Assembly: GCA_021234155.1 (NCBI GenBank)
Contig: JAJEKV010000035.1
Coordinates: 12,342,407 to 12,406,406, forward strand
DNA: 64,000 nt
Direction of reading: 5' to 3'
Source of the DNA: Isoetes taiwanensis
Taxonomy: Eukaryota; Streptophyta; Lycopodiopsida; Isoetales; Isoetaceae
The notes beneath the pieces are model-generated. The model worked only from the letters and a program-made list of their open reading frames with translations, was not told where the DNA came from and ran no database searches. Positions 42,290 through 54,559 of the stretch are shown piece after piece. Numbering within the stretch: the first letter of the stretch is position 1; every line of letters begins with the position of its first letter. Made by a program: the position numbers and the translations under genes.

Positions 42290-42475
42290 AAACACACTAC
42301 GTCAAAGATGCGACGTCGCGACGTCAAGATGACGTAATTTGAAATCAGATATATCGATTTTGAAATCGATATACGATTTCAAAATCAGATATACGATTTC
42401 AAAATCGAGATATACGGCGAACGTCGCATGACGGTCCGCGACGATTTTGTTATAGCGACGCCTAACACTTTTAAT
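42290..42475. repeat. Internal subterminal-type repeats in CACTA2
   Basis: ATGCGACGTCGCGACGTC, repeats of GATTTCAAAATCGATATACG and TTTTGTTATAGCGACGCC. The last is the inverse of GTCGCTATAACAAAAT in the CACTA1 right subterminal region, so an old element end may lie here, internal to CACTA2. Confidence 0.65.
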
Positions 42476-42650
42476 TTTTGGTGCCTTTTTTTTTCATCCG
42501 ATGGTCATGAAAGTTTGTCCTTATGCTAATTTGGACATTCCCCGAGCCATATATGAAGTCAAAATCACATTCGGATTTAACCAATCTTCTATTGCTACTA
42601 CTTACTTAATGTTTGAGCCCTGGGGGCATGTTTGAGCCCGGGTGGCGGTT
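42476..42650. other. Spacer between subterminal repeats and satellite
   Basis: 175 bp, moderately AT-rich, with a T9 run. No feature recognised. Confidence 0.4.
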
Positions 42651-45600
42651 TGATAAGTTCTCCTGACGGATGTTGGATTTTTTGGCCCTTATCGAACGAG
42701 GCCCCTTGAACGGCGGATTCAACTGGCCGGATAGGGGAACCAGATCCCGGAGTGGGTCTTTAGCGCATGGCCCCCTGGGAGCCCGCCAGAAAGGCTGCCT
42801 CGGAAACTTTTTGGGGGCTCGCCTCACGGGTCCTGGACTCTCCCCTCTAATGAGGTGGCCTTGCAAGGTCCCGCCTTGTTTGACTTGGGCAAGTGTGCCA
42901 GCCTCGCTGCCCAACAACAAAGCCCCTGACCGCTCTAATGCAAACACTTTGATCTAAACCTTGTCCGAAATTTTGAAAACGGCTCATGTTGGCGATGACT
43001 TAGGAAGCCTGCCGACAAAAAAATCAGAATTTAATTCCGCACTATGCATTAATTACGAATTTATGAATGTCTTGCTACCGCAAAGTCGCCCTTTACTTCT
43101 AACGCCACAACGGGAGGAGTACGATCCAAACTCCATTCCGCCGGGCCCCCTTGCTTCGCTTCAATCAGATCTTATCGCCAAGTCCCAAGTGCAAAGGACC
43201 AAAACTCGGCACCCAAAATGCAAACCCCCGCTAGAACCCGCAACTCATAGGGTTTACGCCGAGGCTCTATCCTTGTCGATTCGACTAGGACCTTGCACCG
43301 TCTCTTGACGTAGAGGGGGTGTTGACGCCGAGCACGGACCCTAAAACCATCCGGAAGCAGCTTTTGCCCCAAAAGTCCTCTCCCCGAAGGCCCCGGCGAC
43401 GACGGGCAACTTCCCTCCGAATCGCGGATTCGCTCGCCAATGGACTCGAACGCCGACATTGCCCCGGGGACCAAGTTTCATGGCCAAAAGACCACCCCTT
43501 CTCGAGGTAGGCCAAACTATCTCATGTCCAACACACTCATAGTCAATTGGCCTAGGAGGTGGCCGCTGAATACCGCAACGTAGGGCTTAGTGTTTCTTTT
43601 TGCAAAACCGACCGCGCAACTTGGTCTCTAGGGTAATTTCGCCTCCCTGACGATGTAGCGGTCGAATCGCCATTCCCGAGCCCGCCGAATGTCCGAACGA
43701 CAAAACACTTTGGTTTCTACACCTGCCGACCGCAGACGCCAGCGGTTTGATAAGTTCTCACCTGACGGATGTTGGATTTTTTGGAACTTATCGGACAGGC
43801 CCCTGAACGGCGGATTCAACGGCCGGATAGGGGAACCGGTGATCCCGAGTGTGGTCTTTAGCGACGCCCCCGAGCCGCCGCCAGAAAGGTCTGCCTTGAA
43901 ACTTTTTTTTTGGCTCGGCCCCTGGGTCCTGGACTCTCCCCCTAATGAGGTGGCCTTGCAAGGTCCTGGCCTTATTTGACTTGGGCAAGTGTGCCAGCCT
44001 TCGGCTGCCCAACAACAAAGGCCCTGACCGCTCTAATGCAAACACTTTGATCTAAACCTTGTCCGAAAATTTTGAAAAACCGCCCTGTATGTTGGCGATG
44101 ACTTAGGAAGCCTGCCGACAAAAAATCAGAATTTAATTCCGCACTATGCATTAATTACGAATTTATGAATGTCTTGCTACCGCAAAAGTCGCCTTTACTT
44201 CTAACCGCCACAACGGGAGGAGTACAGATCCAAACTCCATTCCGCCAGCCTCCTTGCTTCGCTTCAACTGCATCTTATCGCCAAGTCCCAAGTGCAAAGG
44301 ACCAAAATTCACCCCAAAACGCAAAACCCCGCTAGAACCCGACAACTCATAGGGTTTACGCTTTGAGGCTCTATCCTTGTCGATTCGACTAGGACCTTGC
44401 GCCGTGTCTTGACGTAGAGGGGGGTGTTGACGCCAGAGCACGGACCCTAAAAACCATCCAGAAGCAGCTTGCCCCAAAAGTCCTCTCCCGGCTGGCCCCG
44501 GGCGACGACGGCAACTTCCCCTCTCCGAATCGTGATTCGCTCGCCAATGGACTCCTAACGCCGACATTGCCCCGGGGACCAAGTTTCATGGCCAAAAGAC
44601 CACCCCTTCTCGAGGTAGCGCCAAACTATCTCATGTCCAACACACTCGTAGTCAATTGGCCTAGAGGTGGTCGGGTCGCCGAACGTAGGGCGAAGTGTTT
44701 CTTTCTTTTGCAAAACCGACCGCAACTTGGTCTCTAGGGTAATTTCGCCCCCCTGACGATGTGGCGAAGTCGAATCGCCATTCCTGAGCCTCCGCAATGT
44801 CCCAACGACAAAACACTTTGATTTCTACACGGCCGATCGCAGACGCTTCATGGGTTTGATAAGTTCTCACCGACGGATGTTGGATTTTTTGACCTTATCG
44901 AGACAGGCCCTTGAACGAAGGATTCAACGGGCCGGATAGGGGAACCGAGATCCCGAGTGTGGTCTTTAGCGCACGCCCCCCGGGAGCCGCCGCCAGAAAG
45001 GTCGCCTCGAAACTTTTTGGGGCTCGCCTCCCGGGTCCGGACTCTCCCCCTAATGAGGTGGCCTTGCAAGGTCCTGGCCTTGTTTGACTTGGGCAAGTGT
45101 GGCCACCGCCTGCCCAACAACAGCCGCCCTGACCGCTCTAATGCAAACACTTTGATCTAAACCTTGTCCGAAATTTTGAAAACTGGCTCAGATGTTGGCG
45201 ATGACTTAGGAAGCCTGCCGACAAAAAAATCAGAATTTAATTCCGTACTATGCATTAATTACGAATTTATGAATGTCTTGCTACCGCAAAAGTCGCCTTT
45301 ACTTAACCGCCACAACGGAGGAGTACAGATCCAAACTCCATTCCGCTGGGCCTCTTGCTTCAAAGCTTCTCAATCGCATCTTATCGCCAAGTCCCAAGTG
45401 CAAAAGGACCAAAACCGGCACCCCAAAACGCAAACCCCCGCTAGAACCCGGCAACTCATAGGGTTTACGCCGGAGGCTCTATCCTTGTCGATTCGACTAG
45501 GACCTTTGGCGCCGTGTCTTGAAGTAGAGGGGGGTGTTGACGCCGTGAGCACGGACCCTAAAACCACCCGAAGCAGCTTTTGCCCCAAAAGTCCTCTCCC

Positions 45601-48600
45601 CGGCGGTCCTCCGGGCGACGACGGCAACTTCCCTCCCATCGCGGATTCGCTCGCCAATGGACTCGAACGCCGACATTGCCCTCGGGACCAAGTTTCATGG
45701 CCAAAAGACCACCCCTTCTCGAGGTAGCGCCAAACTATCTCATGTCCAACACACTCGTAGTCAATTGGCCTAGGAGGTGGTCAGTCGAATACCGCAACGT
45801 AGGGCGTAAGTGTTTCTTTCTTTTGCAAAACTCACCCGCAACTTGGTCTCTAGGGTAATTTCGCCTCCCGTGATGTGGCGAAGTCGAATCGCCATTCCGA
45901 GCCTCCGCAATGTCCGAACGACAAAACACTTTGGTTTCTACACCCGGCCGACCGCTAGACGCCAGCGGTTTGATAAGTTCTCACCTGACGGATGTTGGAT
46001 TTTTTTGACCTTATCGAGACGTGGCTCTTGAACGGCGGATTCAACGGCCGGATAGGGGAACCGGTGATCCCGAGTGTGGTCTTTAAGCGCACGGCCCCCT
46101 GGGAGCCGCCGCCAGGAAAGGTGCCTCGGAAACTTTTTGGGGCTCGCCTCCCGGGGGTCCCACTCTCCCCTCTAATGAGGTGGCCTTGCAAGGTCCCGGC
46201 CTTGTTTGACTTTGGGCAAGTGTGCCAGCGGGCTGCCCAACAACAGCTGCCCTGACCGCTCTAATGCAAACACTTTGATCTAAACCTTGTCCGAAATTTT
46301 GAAAACCGGCTCAGATGTTGGCGATGACTTAGGAAGCCTGGACAAAAAATCAGAATTTAATTCCGCATTATGCATTAATTACGAATTTATGAATGTCTTG
46401 CTACCGCAAAAGTCGCCTTTTACTTCTAACTACCACAACGGAGGAGTACAGATCCAAACTCCATTCCGTCGGTTCCCCTTGCTTCGCTTCTCAATCAGAT
46501 CTTATCGGCCAAGTCCCAAGTGCAAAGGACCAAAATCCTCGGCACCCAAAACGCAAACCCCGCTAGAACCCGCAACTCATAGGGTTTACGCTTTGAGGCT
46601 CTATCCTTGTCGATTCGACTAGGACCTTGGCGCCGGTCTTGACGTAGAGGGGTGTTGACGCTTGAGCAACGGACCCTAAAAACCATCCGAAGCAGCTTTT
46701 GCCCCAAAAGTCCTCTCCCCGGCGGGCCCCGGGCGACGCAACAACCCCCTCTCCCCATCGATTCGCTCGCCAATGGACTCGAACGCCGACATTGCCCCGG
46801 GGACCAAGTTTCATGGCCAAAAGACCACCCCCCTTCTCGAGGTAGCGTCAAACTATCTCATGTCCAACACACTTGTAGTCAATTGGCCTAGGAGGTGGTC
46901 ATCGAATACCGCAACGTAGGGCGAAGTGTTTCTTTCTTTTGCAAAACCGACCGCGGCAACTTGGTCTCTAGGGTAATTTCGGCCTCCCTGACGATGTGGC
47001 GAAGTCGAATCGCCATTCCGAGCCTCGCAATGTCCGAACGACAAAACACTTTGGTTTCTACACGGACGGATCGCGCAGATGCTTCAGGGTTTGATAAGTT
47101 CTCACCGACGGATGTTGGATTTTTTGACCTTATCAAGACAGGCCCTTGAACGGCGATTCAACGGGCCGGATAGGGGAACCGAGATCCGGAGTGTGGTCTT
47201 TAGCGATCGCCCCCTGAGCGCCGCCAGAAAGGCTGCCTCTGGAAACTTTTTGGGCTCGCCTCCCCGGGTCCTGGACTCTCCCCTCTAATGAGGTGGCCTT
47301 GCAAGGTCCCGGCCTTATTTGACTTGGGCAAGTGTGCTGCCTTGCCCAACAACAACAACAGTTGCCCGACCGCTAAAATGCAAACACTTTGATCTAAACC
47401 TTGTCCAAAATTTTGAAAACTGGCCCAGATGTTGGCGATGACTTAGGAAGCTCACACGACAAAAAATCAGAATTTAATTCCGCATCATGCATTAATTACG
47501 AATTTATGAATGTCTTGCTAATGCAAAAGTCGCCTTTTACTTAAACGCCACAACGGAGGAGTACAGATCCAAACTCCATTCCATCAGCCTCCCCTTGCTT
47601 CGCTTTCAATCGCATCTTATCGGCCAAGTCCCAAGTGCAAAGGACCAAAACTCTCAGACCCAAAACGCAAAACCTCGCTAGAACCCGCAACTCATGGGTT
47701 TACGCTTTGGAGGCCCTATCCTTGTCGATTCGACTAGGACCTTTGGCGCCGTGGTCTTGACGTAGGGGGGGTGTTGACGCCGTGAGCACGGACCCTAAAA
47801 ACCATCCTGGAAGCGGCTTGCCCCAAAAAGTCCTCTCCGGCCCCGGGCAACCTAACGGGCAACTTCCCTCTCCGGAATCGTGGATTCGCTCGGCCAATGC
47901 ACTCTAACGCCGACATTGCCCCGGGACCAAGTTTCATGGCCAAAAGACCACCCCTTCTCGAGTAGCGCCAAACTATCTCATGTCCAACACACTCGTAGTC
48001 AATTGGCCTAGGAGGTGGTCATTGAATCACCGCAACGTAGGGCGTAAGTGTTTCTTTCTTTTGCAAAACCGACCGCGCAACTTGGTCTCTAGGGTAATTT
48101 CGGCCTCCCTGACGATGTGGCGGTCGAATCGCCATTCCTGAGCCTCCGCAATGTCCTAACGACAAAACACTTTGGTTTCTACACCTGGCCGCCGCTAGAC
48201 GCCAGCGGTTTGATAAGTTCTCCGGACGGATATTGGATTTTTTTTTGGACCTTATCGAGCCGTGGCCCTTGAACGAAGGATTCAACGGCCGGATAGGGGA
48301 ACCGAGATCCGGAGTGTGGTCTTTAGCGCATCGGCCCCTCCTGGGAGCCGCCAGAAAGGTCGCCTCGGAAACTTTTTGTGGCTCGCCTTTGGGGTTCGGA
48401 CTCTCCCTCAATGAGGCGGCCTTGCAAGGTCCCGGCCTTGTTTGACTTGGGCAAGTGTGCCACGCCTTTGCCAACAAAGCCCTCTTACCGGGCCGGTTAC
48501 TAATGCAAACACTTTGATCTAAACCTTGTCCGAAATTTTGAAAACCGGCATGTACGCTATGCTTATGACTTAAGAAGCCTGGGACAAAAAAATCAGAATT

Positions 48601-49137
48601 TAATTCCTTACTATGCATTAATTACGAATTTATGAATGTCTTGCTACCGCTTCAACAACAGTCGCCAGACCGCTCCAATGCTACCTATTTGATCGTAACT
48701 TTATCCGGAAATTCTAAAAATTTGCCTCAGATGTTGGGATGACATAGGAAGCCAACCGACAAAAAAATCAGAATTTAATTCCATACCATGCATTAATTAC
48801 GAATTTATGAAGCATGAATGCAAAAGAACGCGATAACTAAAAAAAATTCGCATCGAAAAAGGTGGAATTTTGACAAAGCGGTGTAACGTCGGTCGCGGAC
48901 ATGAGAAAAACATTTCACTAGGATATGCAGTGTTGGTGCACGATGAAATAGCTCCGAAGTCTTCCGTGAGCTCACATGTCGCCACAAAGTTCTTCTTACG
49001 GCGTCTCCGCGATGGACAAGCAATTCCCTCCAAAACCATGATTTGGCTCTTCCAATGGACTCGTAATATCGACATTACCCCTCGGGACCAACTTTCGTGG
49101 CGAAGACCACCCTTTGTTCTCCAAAAGAACAAAGTAC
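42651..49137. repeat. Tandem satellite, period about 1.10-1.12 kb, nearly six units
   Basis: The phrase TTTGATAAGTTCTCCTGACG or a close variant occurs at 42652, 43747, 44857, 45969, 47089 and 48208, giving spacings of 1095, 1110, 1112, 1120 and 1119. Each unit also contains GGCCTTGCAAGGTCC, ATGCATTAATTACGAATTTA and ACCAAGTTTCATGGCCAAAA. A shortened, strongly diverged copy (about 48650-49137) ends the array. Units differ by small indels and do not share an open frame; the repeated ORFs are not evidence of a protein. Confidence 0.95.
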
Positions 49138-49429
49138 ACTAGGCGCCCGCCGGGCGTCCCGCAGCGGCGATCGTCGCGGCCGACGGGACGCCGCGACGCG
49201 CGGCACGCCGCGACAAAAGTGACGCCGACGCGTCACGGCGGCTCACGGTGCACTTTTGGCGTGGCGGATCCGCCACGTCGCGGTTGTCGATATGTCGCAC
49301 CACCGCGCCGCAGTCGGCGGTTCCGCGGCGTGACGCCGCATTGACGCCGCATGGTCATGCTATTTGCGGCGCCACGCCGCACGCACGCCGCAGAAGCCCA
49401 CGCCGCTAAATGTCCATTCTCTTGTTGTG
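49138..49429. repeat. CACTA2 right subterminal region and terminus
   Basis: Very GC-rich, with CGCCGCGACG, GACGCCGC and ACGCCGCA words. It ends CGCCGCTAAATGTCCATTCT then CTTGTTGTG. Confidence 0.9.
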
Positions 49430-50036
49430 ATTCCTACCAAATCGATGCCCGGCCCAGCAGCAAACGATGCGGCTCAACCCTAATTACCGCGGATCGCGTG
49501 GCGTAAATTGACAAACTTCTGCCGCAGTTTGATCTATGAGGTCAAACATTCTCAATGGGTGAGCCCCATCGCCATTGCACTCAAAACACAATGGTAAGAT
49601 CCGGCGTTTGCGTGGACTCCAAAAACTCAATCGCCACGGAGCATGATCATTTTCCACTTCCCTTCACGCACTGTGTTCGAAGAGGTTGGTCGGACATGAG
49701 ATGTACTCCTTCATGGATGGTTTTTTCGCTACAATCGATCTCCATAAAAGAATCTGGATCAACTCAAGACTACTTTCACCACCCCAGGGCACTTTTGCCT
49801 ACAAGGTGGTTCCTTTTGGCTTATCCAACTCTCCCTCAACGCTTCAACGATCATGCTCCCGTTTTCATGATTTTATGAAGGAAAAATCCCTTCTTGCAAA
49901 TTTTTCAAGATGACTTCTCTGATGCCCATGGTCAACCATTTGATAAATTGGAACTCGTCTTTTCGTAAATGTGATGAGTCCTAAGATTAGTCTCAATCCG
50001 AGAACGATCATCCATGTGAGGCAACCCAACGAACGC
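49430..50036 (+). pseudogene. Gypsy pol, reverse transcriptase (right half after CACTA2)
   Basis: Continuing from 40383 with the duplicated ATT, this reads SLIYEVKHSQWVSPIAIALK, then GHEMYSFMDGFFATIDLHKR and GTFAYKVVPFGLSNSPSTLQ, the conserved Ty3/gypsy RT blocks, with several frame changes. The YLDD-type catalytic box is not clearly preserved. The segment stops at 50036, just before an inverted family A LTR, so the rest of the element is missing. Confidence 0.85.
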
Positions 50037-50043
50037 ACGCCGG

Positions 50044-50587
50044 TGTTTGGGGTCCGGTTCGAACTCCTCGCAGGATGACCCTCTGTGAGGACCCTTGGAT
50101 CTAACAGAGAATCCCCGGGACTATGTCACGCTGGATTTGCAAGAAGAGAACAAGAAGAAGAAAACGTAACAAGAAAGAACAATGAGAGGAAATGATAAGC
50201 TTCCTTGATATCAATGATGAACATACATGAGCTCTCGCAATGGAGAGAAGACCAAACGAGACAAGACTCAAAACTCATCTAGAACTCATGTGCTAGCTCT
50301 ACTCATATATATAGTACAATGGCCTTTGGCCCAATATAGACACTGGACCGATCTCTGCGTCGACTCGGAAGGAGGCCCGATTTGCAGAATGCCGGCGGTG
50401 CCTCTTGAGGTGCTCGGGATCACGCCGACGCTTGGCGGTGATGACCCGCCACTTGTCCGAGCCCCTTTGGGCTGTTGCTTTGGTCTTCATGGGCCTTGGA
50501 CGATCCGATCGGGTTGATCAGGGGTCCTTGTTCTTGACCTGGTCCGTCAGAGCATGAATAGTCCTGCACTCAGAGGCATGACTAACA
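50044..50587 (-). repeat. Gypsy family A 3' LTR, minus strand
   Basis: On the minus strand it starts TGTTAGTCATGCC (50587) and ends GGACCCCAAACA (50044), 544 bp. It is preceded by a polypurine tract at 50588-50600 (GTTTGGTGGGGGGAG on the minus strand). The PPT identifies it as the downstream LTR of the minus-strand element. Confidence 0.9.
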
Positions 50588-50600
50588 CTCCCCCCACCAA

Positions 50601-53600
50601 ACGACACTCGTGGTGAAGAAAAGGAGGAAGTGTTTCGAGGGCGAAGCCATCCGTTCAGGTGATCCTCACGGGAGTGAGGCTCTGCACCATTATGGTACTT
50701 TACCAATGAGATCCCGGGCGTATTTGAAGAGCGGGGAGGAGTGTTGAGCCCAAGGGCGTGATCTCGTGATCAATGAGAAAACAAGATCGCACCATATCTT
50801 CAAGGGCGCATGGGCGCCCAAGAAACAAACCGCATTCCATGAGTAGGCAGTTCGAGACCGGGGCACCGACGCGCATTCGGATTGCAAAGGAAAGATGGAC
50901 GCCGCCGATTTAAGGAGCCGAGCAAAATGCATTTTAGAGCAGCACAAAACCCGCTTTGAAGGTGGATCAAGGATCCGTGAGGTGGCGCATTTCGCAAGAA
51001 GGTGTCAAGACCATGAAGCGCATCGCCAGGGCGCTGCAACCACGCCATTAGCAATATAGATCCACCATGGTTTTATCAAGAGTGGCACCCTCCTCCCAAG
51101 TGGAGCGGGCGAACAAAAACGGGATCCCACCGAGATCCGGCCGAGATCCGAGGTGGAGTCCATCCAAAGATGGCCATCCATGACCTTGGTCCAAAAGGGG
51201 AGACGCCAATCGAGGTCGAACCCTAGGGCATGGAGGAACACCCAGTGGAAGCATAGGGAGAGGGAACCATGCCCGTGGGCGGGGTTGCCGAGCTCCGCCC
51301 CCGCATTCAAAGACAAGGGCCGGATCAAGAGCTTTGCACCAACGGTCCCGCATGCAGGCGTAGAGTTGAGAGTTGACAGAGGGCTATCCCAGCCCGGGGA
51401 CCGCCTTTGCTATCCGTAAGAGCACGTAATTGATTGTAACCCCGCGAGGTGTCGCATATAAACTTGTGCATAGGGAAGATCCTGATGTCCCATACTTCCT
51501 TATCCGTTGCAAAGACTTCCGCTTGCCGAGAAGCAAGCTCGTGCATGTACTCTTGATGAAGAGCGCAGGTCCGAAAGCATGATCACCTAGATAGGGGTTG
51601 TTATCCGTATAACCATTGAAGGGTGGGTCACCCCGAAAGTTCCTTGTTGTGGCTCATCCCGAAATCTCCCCGTATCACCCCGATAGAAATCATGAAAAAT
51701 GTAAGCCATGGGCTGAACAACTCGGAAGGTGATGAATTCGGATCTTCGCAGTTGAATGAGATCAAAGACCAAAAGGGCACAAAGATAAACCTTTGTCTTC
51801 AATTGAGAGTTCCGCCAGATCCGAAGAAAATCTGCATAGGCGCAGTGAACATCCACGGACCATCAGCCCCATGCCACTTCAGAAGAAAGAGGTGGCGGCG
51901 AGCAACCACATAATCGAGATAACAGGAAGGAACATGGAAATCAACAGGCAGATTGCTAACTATGGTAACATAGCCGTCAAGTTTGGTCTGAGCCTCATCA
52001 GCAGACTGAATAGCTTGCTGTAGCTGTTGTTCGAGGTCACGGATCCGGTTGTCCTTTTCTACCGTATATGGACCGGTCACGGACCCGCTTCGGTGAAGTG
52101 TTGACTGCGGAGGAGGATTGCCCAGAGCATTGAGAGTCAAAGCACGGCAATCTCCGGCCATCAAGAATTTTTCTCGCTTCAACCTCCGTAAGTCGATCTT
52201 GGAGAGATGTGAGTCGAGAGGTCTCAAGGTGGAAAGCCGGCCAAAGAGGCAATTTGAGCGCCACGCGCTGTAAGGTTTTGAACTTGAGTGCTGTAATTGT
52301 CACAAAGCTCTGAGTACAAGGCGTCAAGCTGAGCAATATCTTTCTCCTTGTTACCCAGGAGGGTATCTTTGGACTTGTTTTGCTCCAATGAGTCCCGAAT
52401 TGTGGTTTAGAGCTGAGCCCCGCTGATCCGCAAGTAGGCTTGTCTAATCTTGTGCACTTTTGAGATCGACACGGCCCGTGTAAGAGAGCCCCATGCTTTT
52501 CTTTGAAGTTGGGCCTCCAAAGTTTGAACTTGTGCGCTTGCGTGCTTTGAAGGTCACTTGAACCGCATCCGAGGCCGCCAGGCCGCTTGAACCCCATTCA
52601 TAAGAGCTTCTTGGGATTCTTGTAATCTTGAGAACAAAGCAGCCTTTGAGCATCCCGGCCGATAATCGATACAAAAATGACGAGGGTGCGGTGGTGGTGG
52701 AGACTGCCGCGCTGTTCCGGTTTTGGATGTTTGTGAGACATGGTGTGAACTGGAATGCTTGGATTCTGTAGCGGAGGAGGAGACAGTGATATGTGAGTGC
52801 GGAATTTTGACATGACCGTAAGAAGAAGGGCGGAAGTGCCGACTTGGTGATTTTGAGGAAGGGACCGCTGAGTGGAATCTTGAGAATGAGGAGGTGTTGG
52901 AGGAAAGTAATGACAGATGAGGGCTTGAAGATGGCCTCCCACAGAAACTTCAGAGATAGAAGTGGCAGCTCGAAGACGGTCCACTTCTTGGAGAAGACTC
53001 AGGTGAAACAAAAATTGGGGCCAATCAATGTGGTGGTTGGAGTGAGTAGCAGTGATCACCATATTATAGGAAGGCTTATTGATATGGGTGTTCTTGATAG
53101 AATACCCAAGGAACTTTATGCCACGTAAACTTAACAAAAGTTTCATGGGGCTTGTCTATATTTGTCGCATGCACATTTGCTTGATAAGAAGGTGCACCAA
53201 ACTCGACATCTAGATCCCGTATGGCGCACCAAGATAAACAAGGGGTTTGCAAAGGAATATGGAATACCTCAAAATCAGGTATTGAGTCACCAAATGGTGG
53301 TGCCATCGACCACGCTGGTGTATCCATGCGGCCGTTGATGATGTGAGCGATGAACCGCCTAACCTGGTCCGATTTGGAGCCTAAGTTCCATTTGAGAGAA
53401 TTGCAGAAAGCTTCTCGGCGCTCAAGCAACTTCACGATTCGCCAACAAGGGCTTCTACGTAAAGTGGGCGCCAAGAAAGATACGACTCAAAAAGAGCTGG
53501 TTCCCTCGAGCAAAGAAGCTTGAAGTGTAGGAAATTTTGGTGCAGCCATGGCAAAGAGCCGTGGAAAAGAACCAAGATGCAAAGGCGAGAGCAAAAGACC

Positions 53601-53831
53601 GAGGGACGGCAAGGCAGAGGGACGGAAAGGTTTAGGGCGCCGCAAATGGAGGCTGGCGGGTATGATGAGGGTGAAACAAAGAACCGTGGATGGTGCCGAT
53701 GTCGAAAAGATGCCAAGGAGGCTATGGAGAGGCAAAAATTTGGCTAAGTCCCCAAACAACAAAGGGAGAAGCAATGAACCTGTGGAGATGAGACGGAGAG
53801 AATGATCGGATGTGACAAAAAAAAAGGACAC
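50601..53831 (-). pseudogene. 3' ORF region of gypsy family A (between integrase and PPT)
   Basis: From MAAPKFPTLQASLLEGTSSF (53550 downward) the frame runs, with breaks, through FESYLSWRPLYVEALV, SDQVRRFIAHIINGRMDTPA and GAPSYQANVHATNIDKPHET. A proline/serine-rich stretch and the coiled-coil-like LQESQEALMNGVQ segment follow. The last part (51350-50600) repeats tail sequence found at 38590-38060 and 63590-62760. A product in this position is the env-like location of Athila-type elements, but I see no signal peptide or membrane segment that would support an envelope protein. Function unknown. Confidence 0.6.
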
Positions 53832-54480
53832 ACATTAATGTTTGACGGGTATGAAAAGAAGGAATTGCATTTAATGCCGGGTAACTTGAAGTGGGATATC
53901 ATTAAAAAATGAATGTGTCGAAGGTACCATGGCTAGATATGCGCGGGAGAAAAGATTCTCATTTTAGAAACAAATTTGCATTGCAAAACACGCTATGATT
54001 TTTCTTGATTGGTCCACGCCGACAAGGAGTTCCTCGGTTGGCTATATAAGACCTAACCGGGAGTGAAGCTTAAGACACCCGATGGCGCCAAAGATGTTCA
54101 AGGGGCGGTTTGCATGACAAATGCACTATGCCTTCCAATTGCCCGGAGTGGATTACTTGTAAAATGGATCTGCGACCTTCGCGGTGCCACAATCGTGGGC
54201 ATTGCTATGGATCGGTGGTGTGCTGGGCATGGTCGAACATGCCGATCCCCATACCAACGGATGGAGGTGATTCTCGCATCTCCGGCCGGGACCCGGAGAA
54301 CAACCGGTACCACATCCTCGCAGATACCTCTCGCCCAACCCGAGTAGAGGGTTTTTCTTCTTAGGACTTAGTAGATAGGGCTCGAGCCCGCTTTTTGTAT
54401 ATAGGGCAAAGTGCCCATAGCGGAAATAGCTGGGTCAGTGCCCACATTTTGTAAAAAAAAAAATCCACCTATAATATAAA
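53832..54480. other. Spacer between 3' ORF and integrase
   Basis: No recognised coding. Short ORFs at 54063-54364 on both strands have no domain and are broken in the related copies I can see. Confidence 0.4.
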
Positions 54481-54559
54481 TATGCCGCCGTATTAGTCAC
54501 TATCTCCGTTGTGTTTGGCGCCTTGAACAAAGATCTGCTGGTTGATTTTCACTTTCTGG

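Larger units (their letters stand above)
40384..49429. mobile_element. Second CACTA element, non-autonomous, carrying a 1.1-kb satellite array
   Basis: The left end CACAACAAGAAAAGGGTCAT and right end (reverse complement CACAACAAGAGAATGGACAT) match at 25 of 29 terminal bases. A perfect ATT duplication flanks them (40381-40383 and 49430-49432). The 3-bp duplication, CACAA ends and GC-rich CGACG subterminal words define a CACTA element of 9046 bp. The unoccupied site exists at 56934-56936 in the other gypsy copy. No tnp2 sequence is present, so it would depend on a transposase in trans; CACTA1 shares termini and subterminal words. Confidence 0.92.

Noticed and set aside
42606-48618. Repeated ORFs such as those starting MSEILKTGSDVGDDLGSL in each satellite unit
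   Set aside because: They recur only because the 1.1-kb unit is tandemly repeated. Frames are broken differently in each unit and no domain is recognisable.
49139-49150. CACTA-like CACTAGGCGCCCG near 49138 as an internal terminus
   Set aside because: No matching inverse end or 3-bp duplication; the true terminus at 49429 has both.
53487-53831. Independent host gene start with a signal-peptide-like leader on the minus strand
   Set aside because: It lies upstream of MAAPKFPTLQ in the retroelement 3' ORF region and continues into sequence repeated in other gypsy copies.
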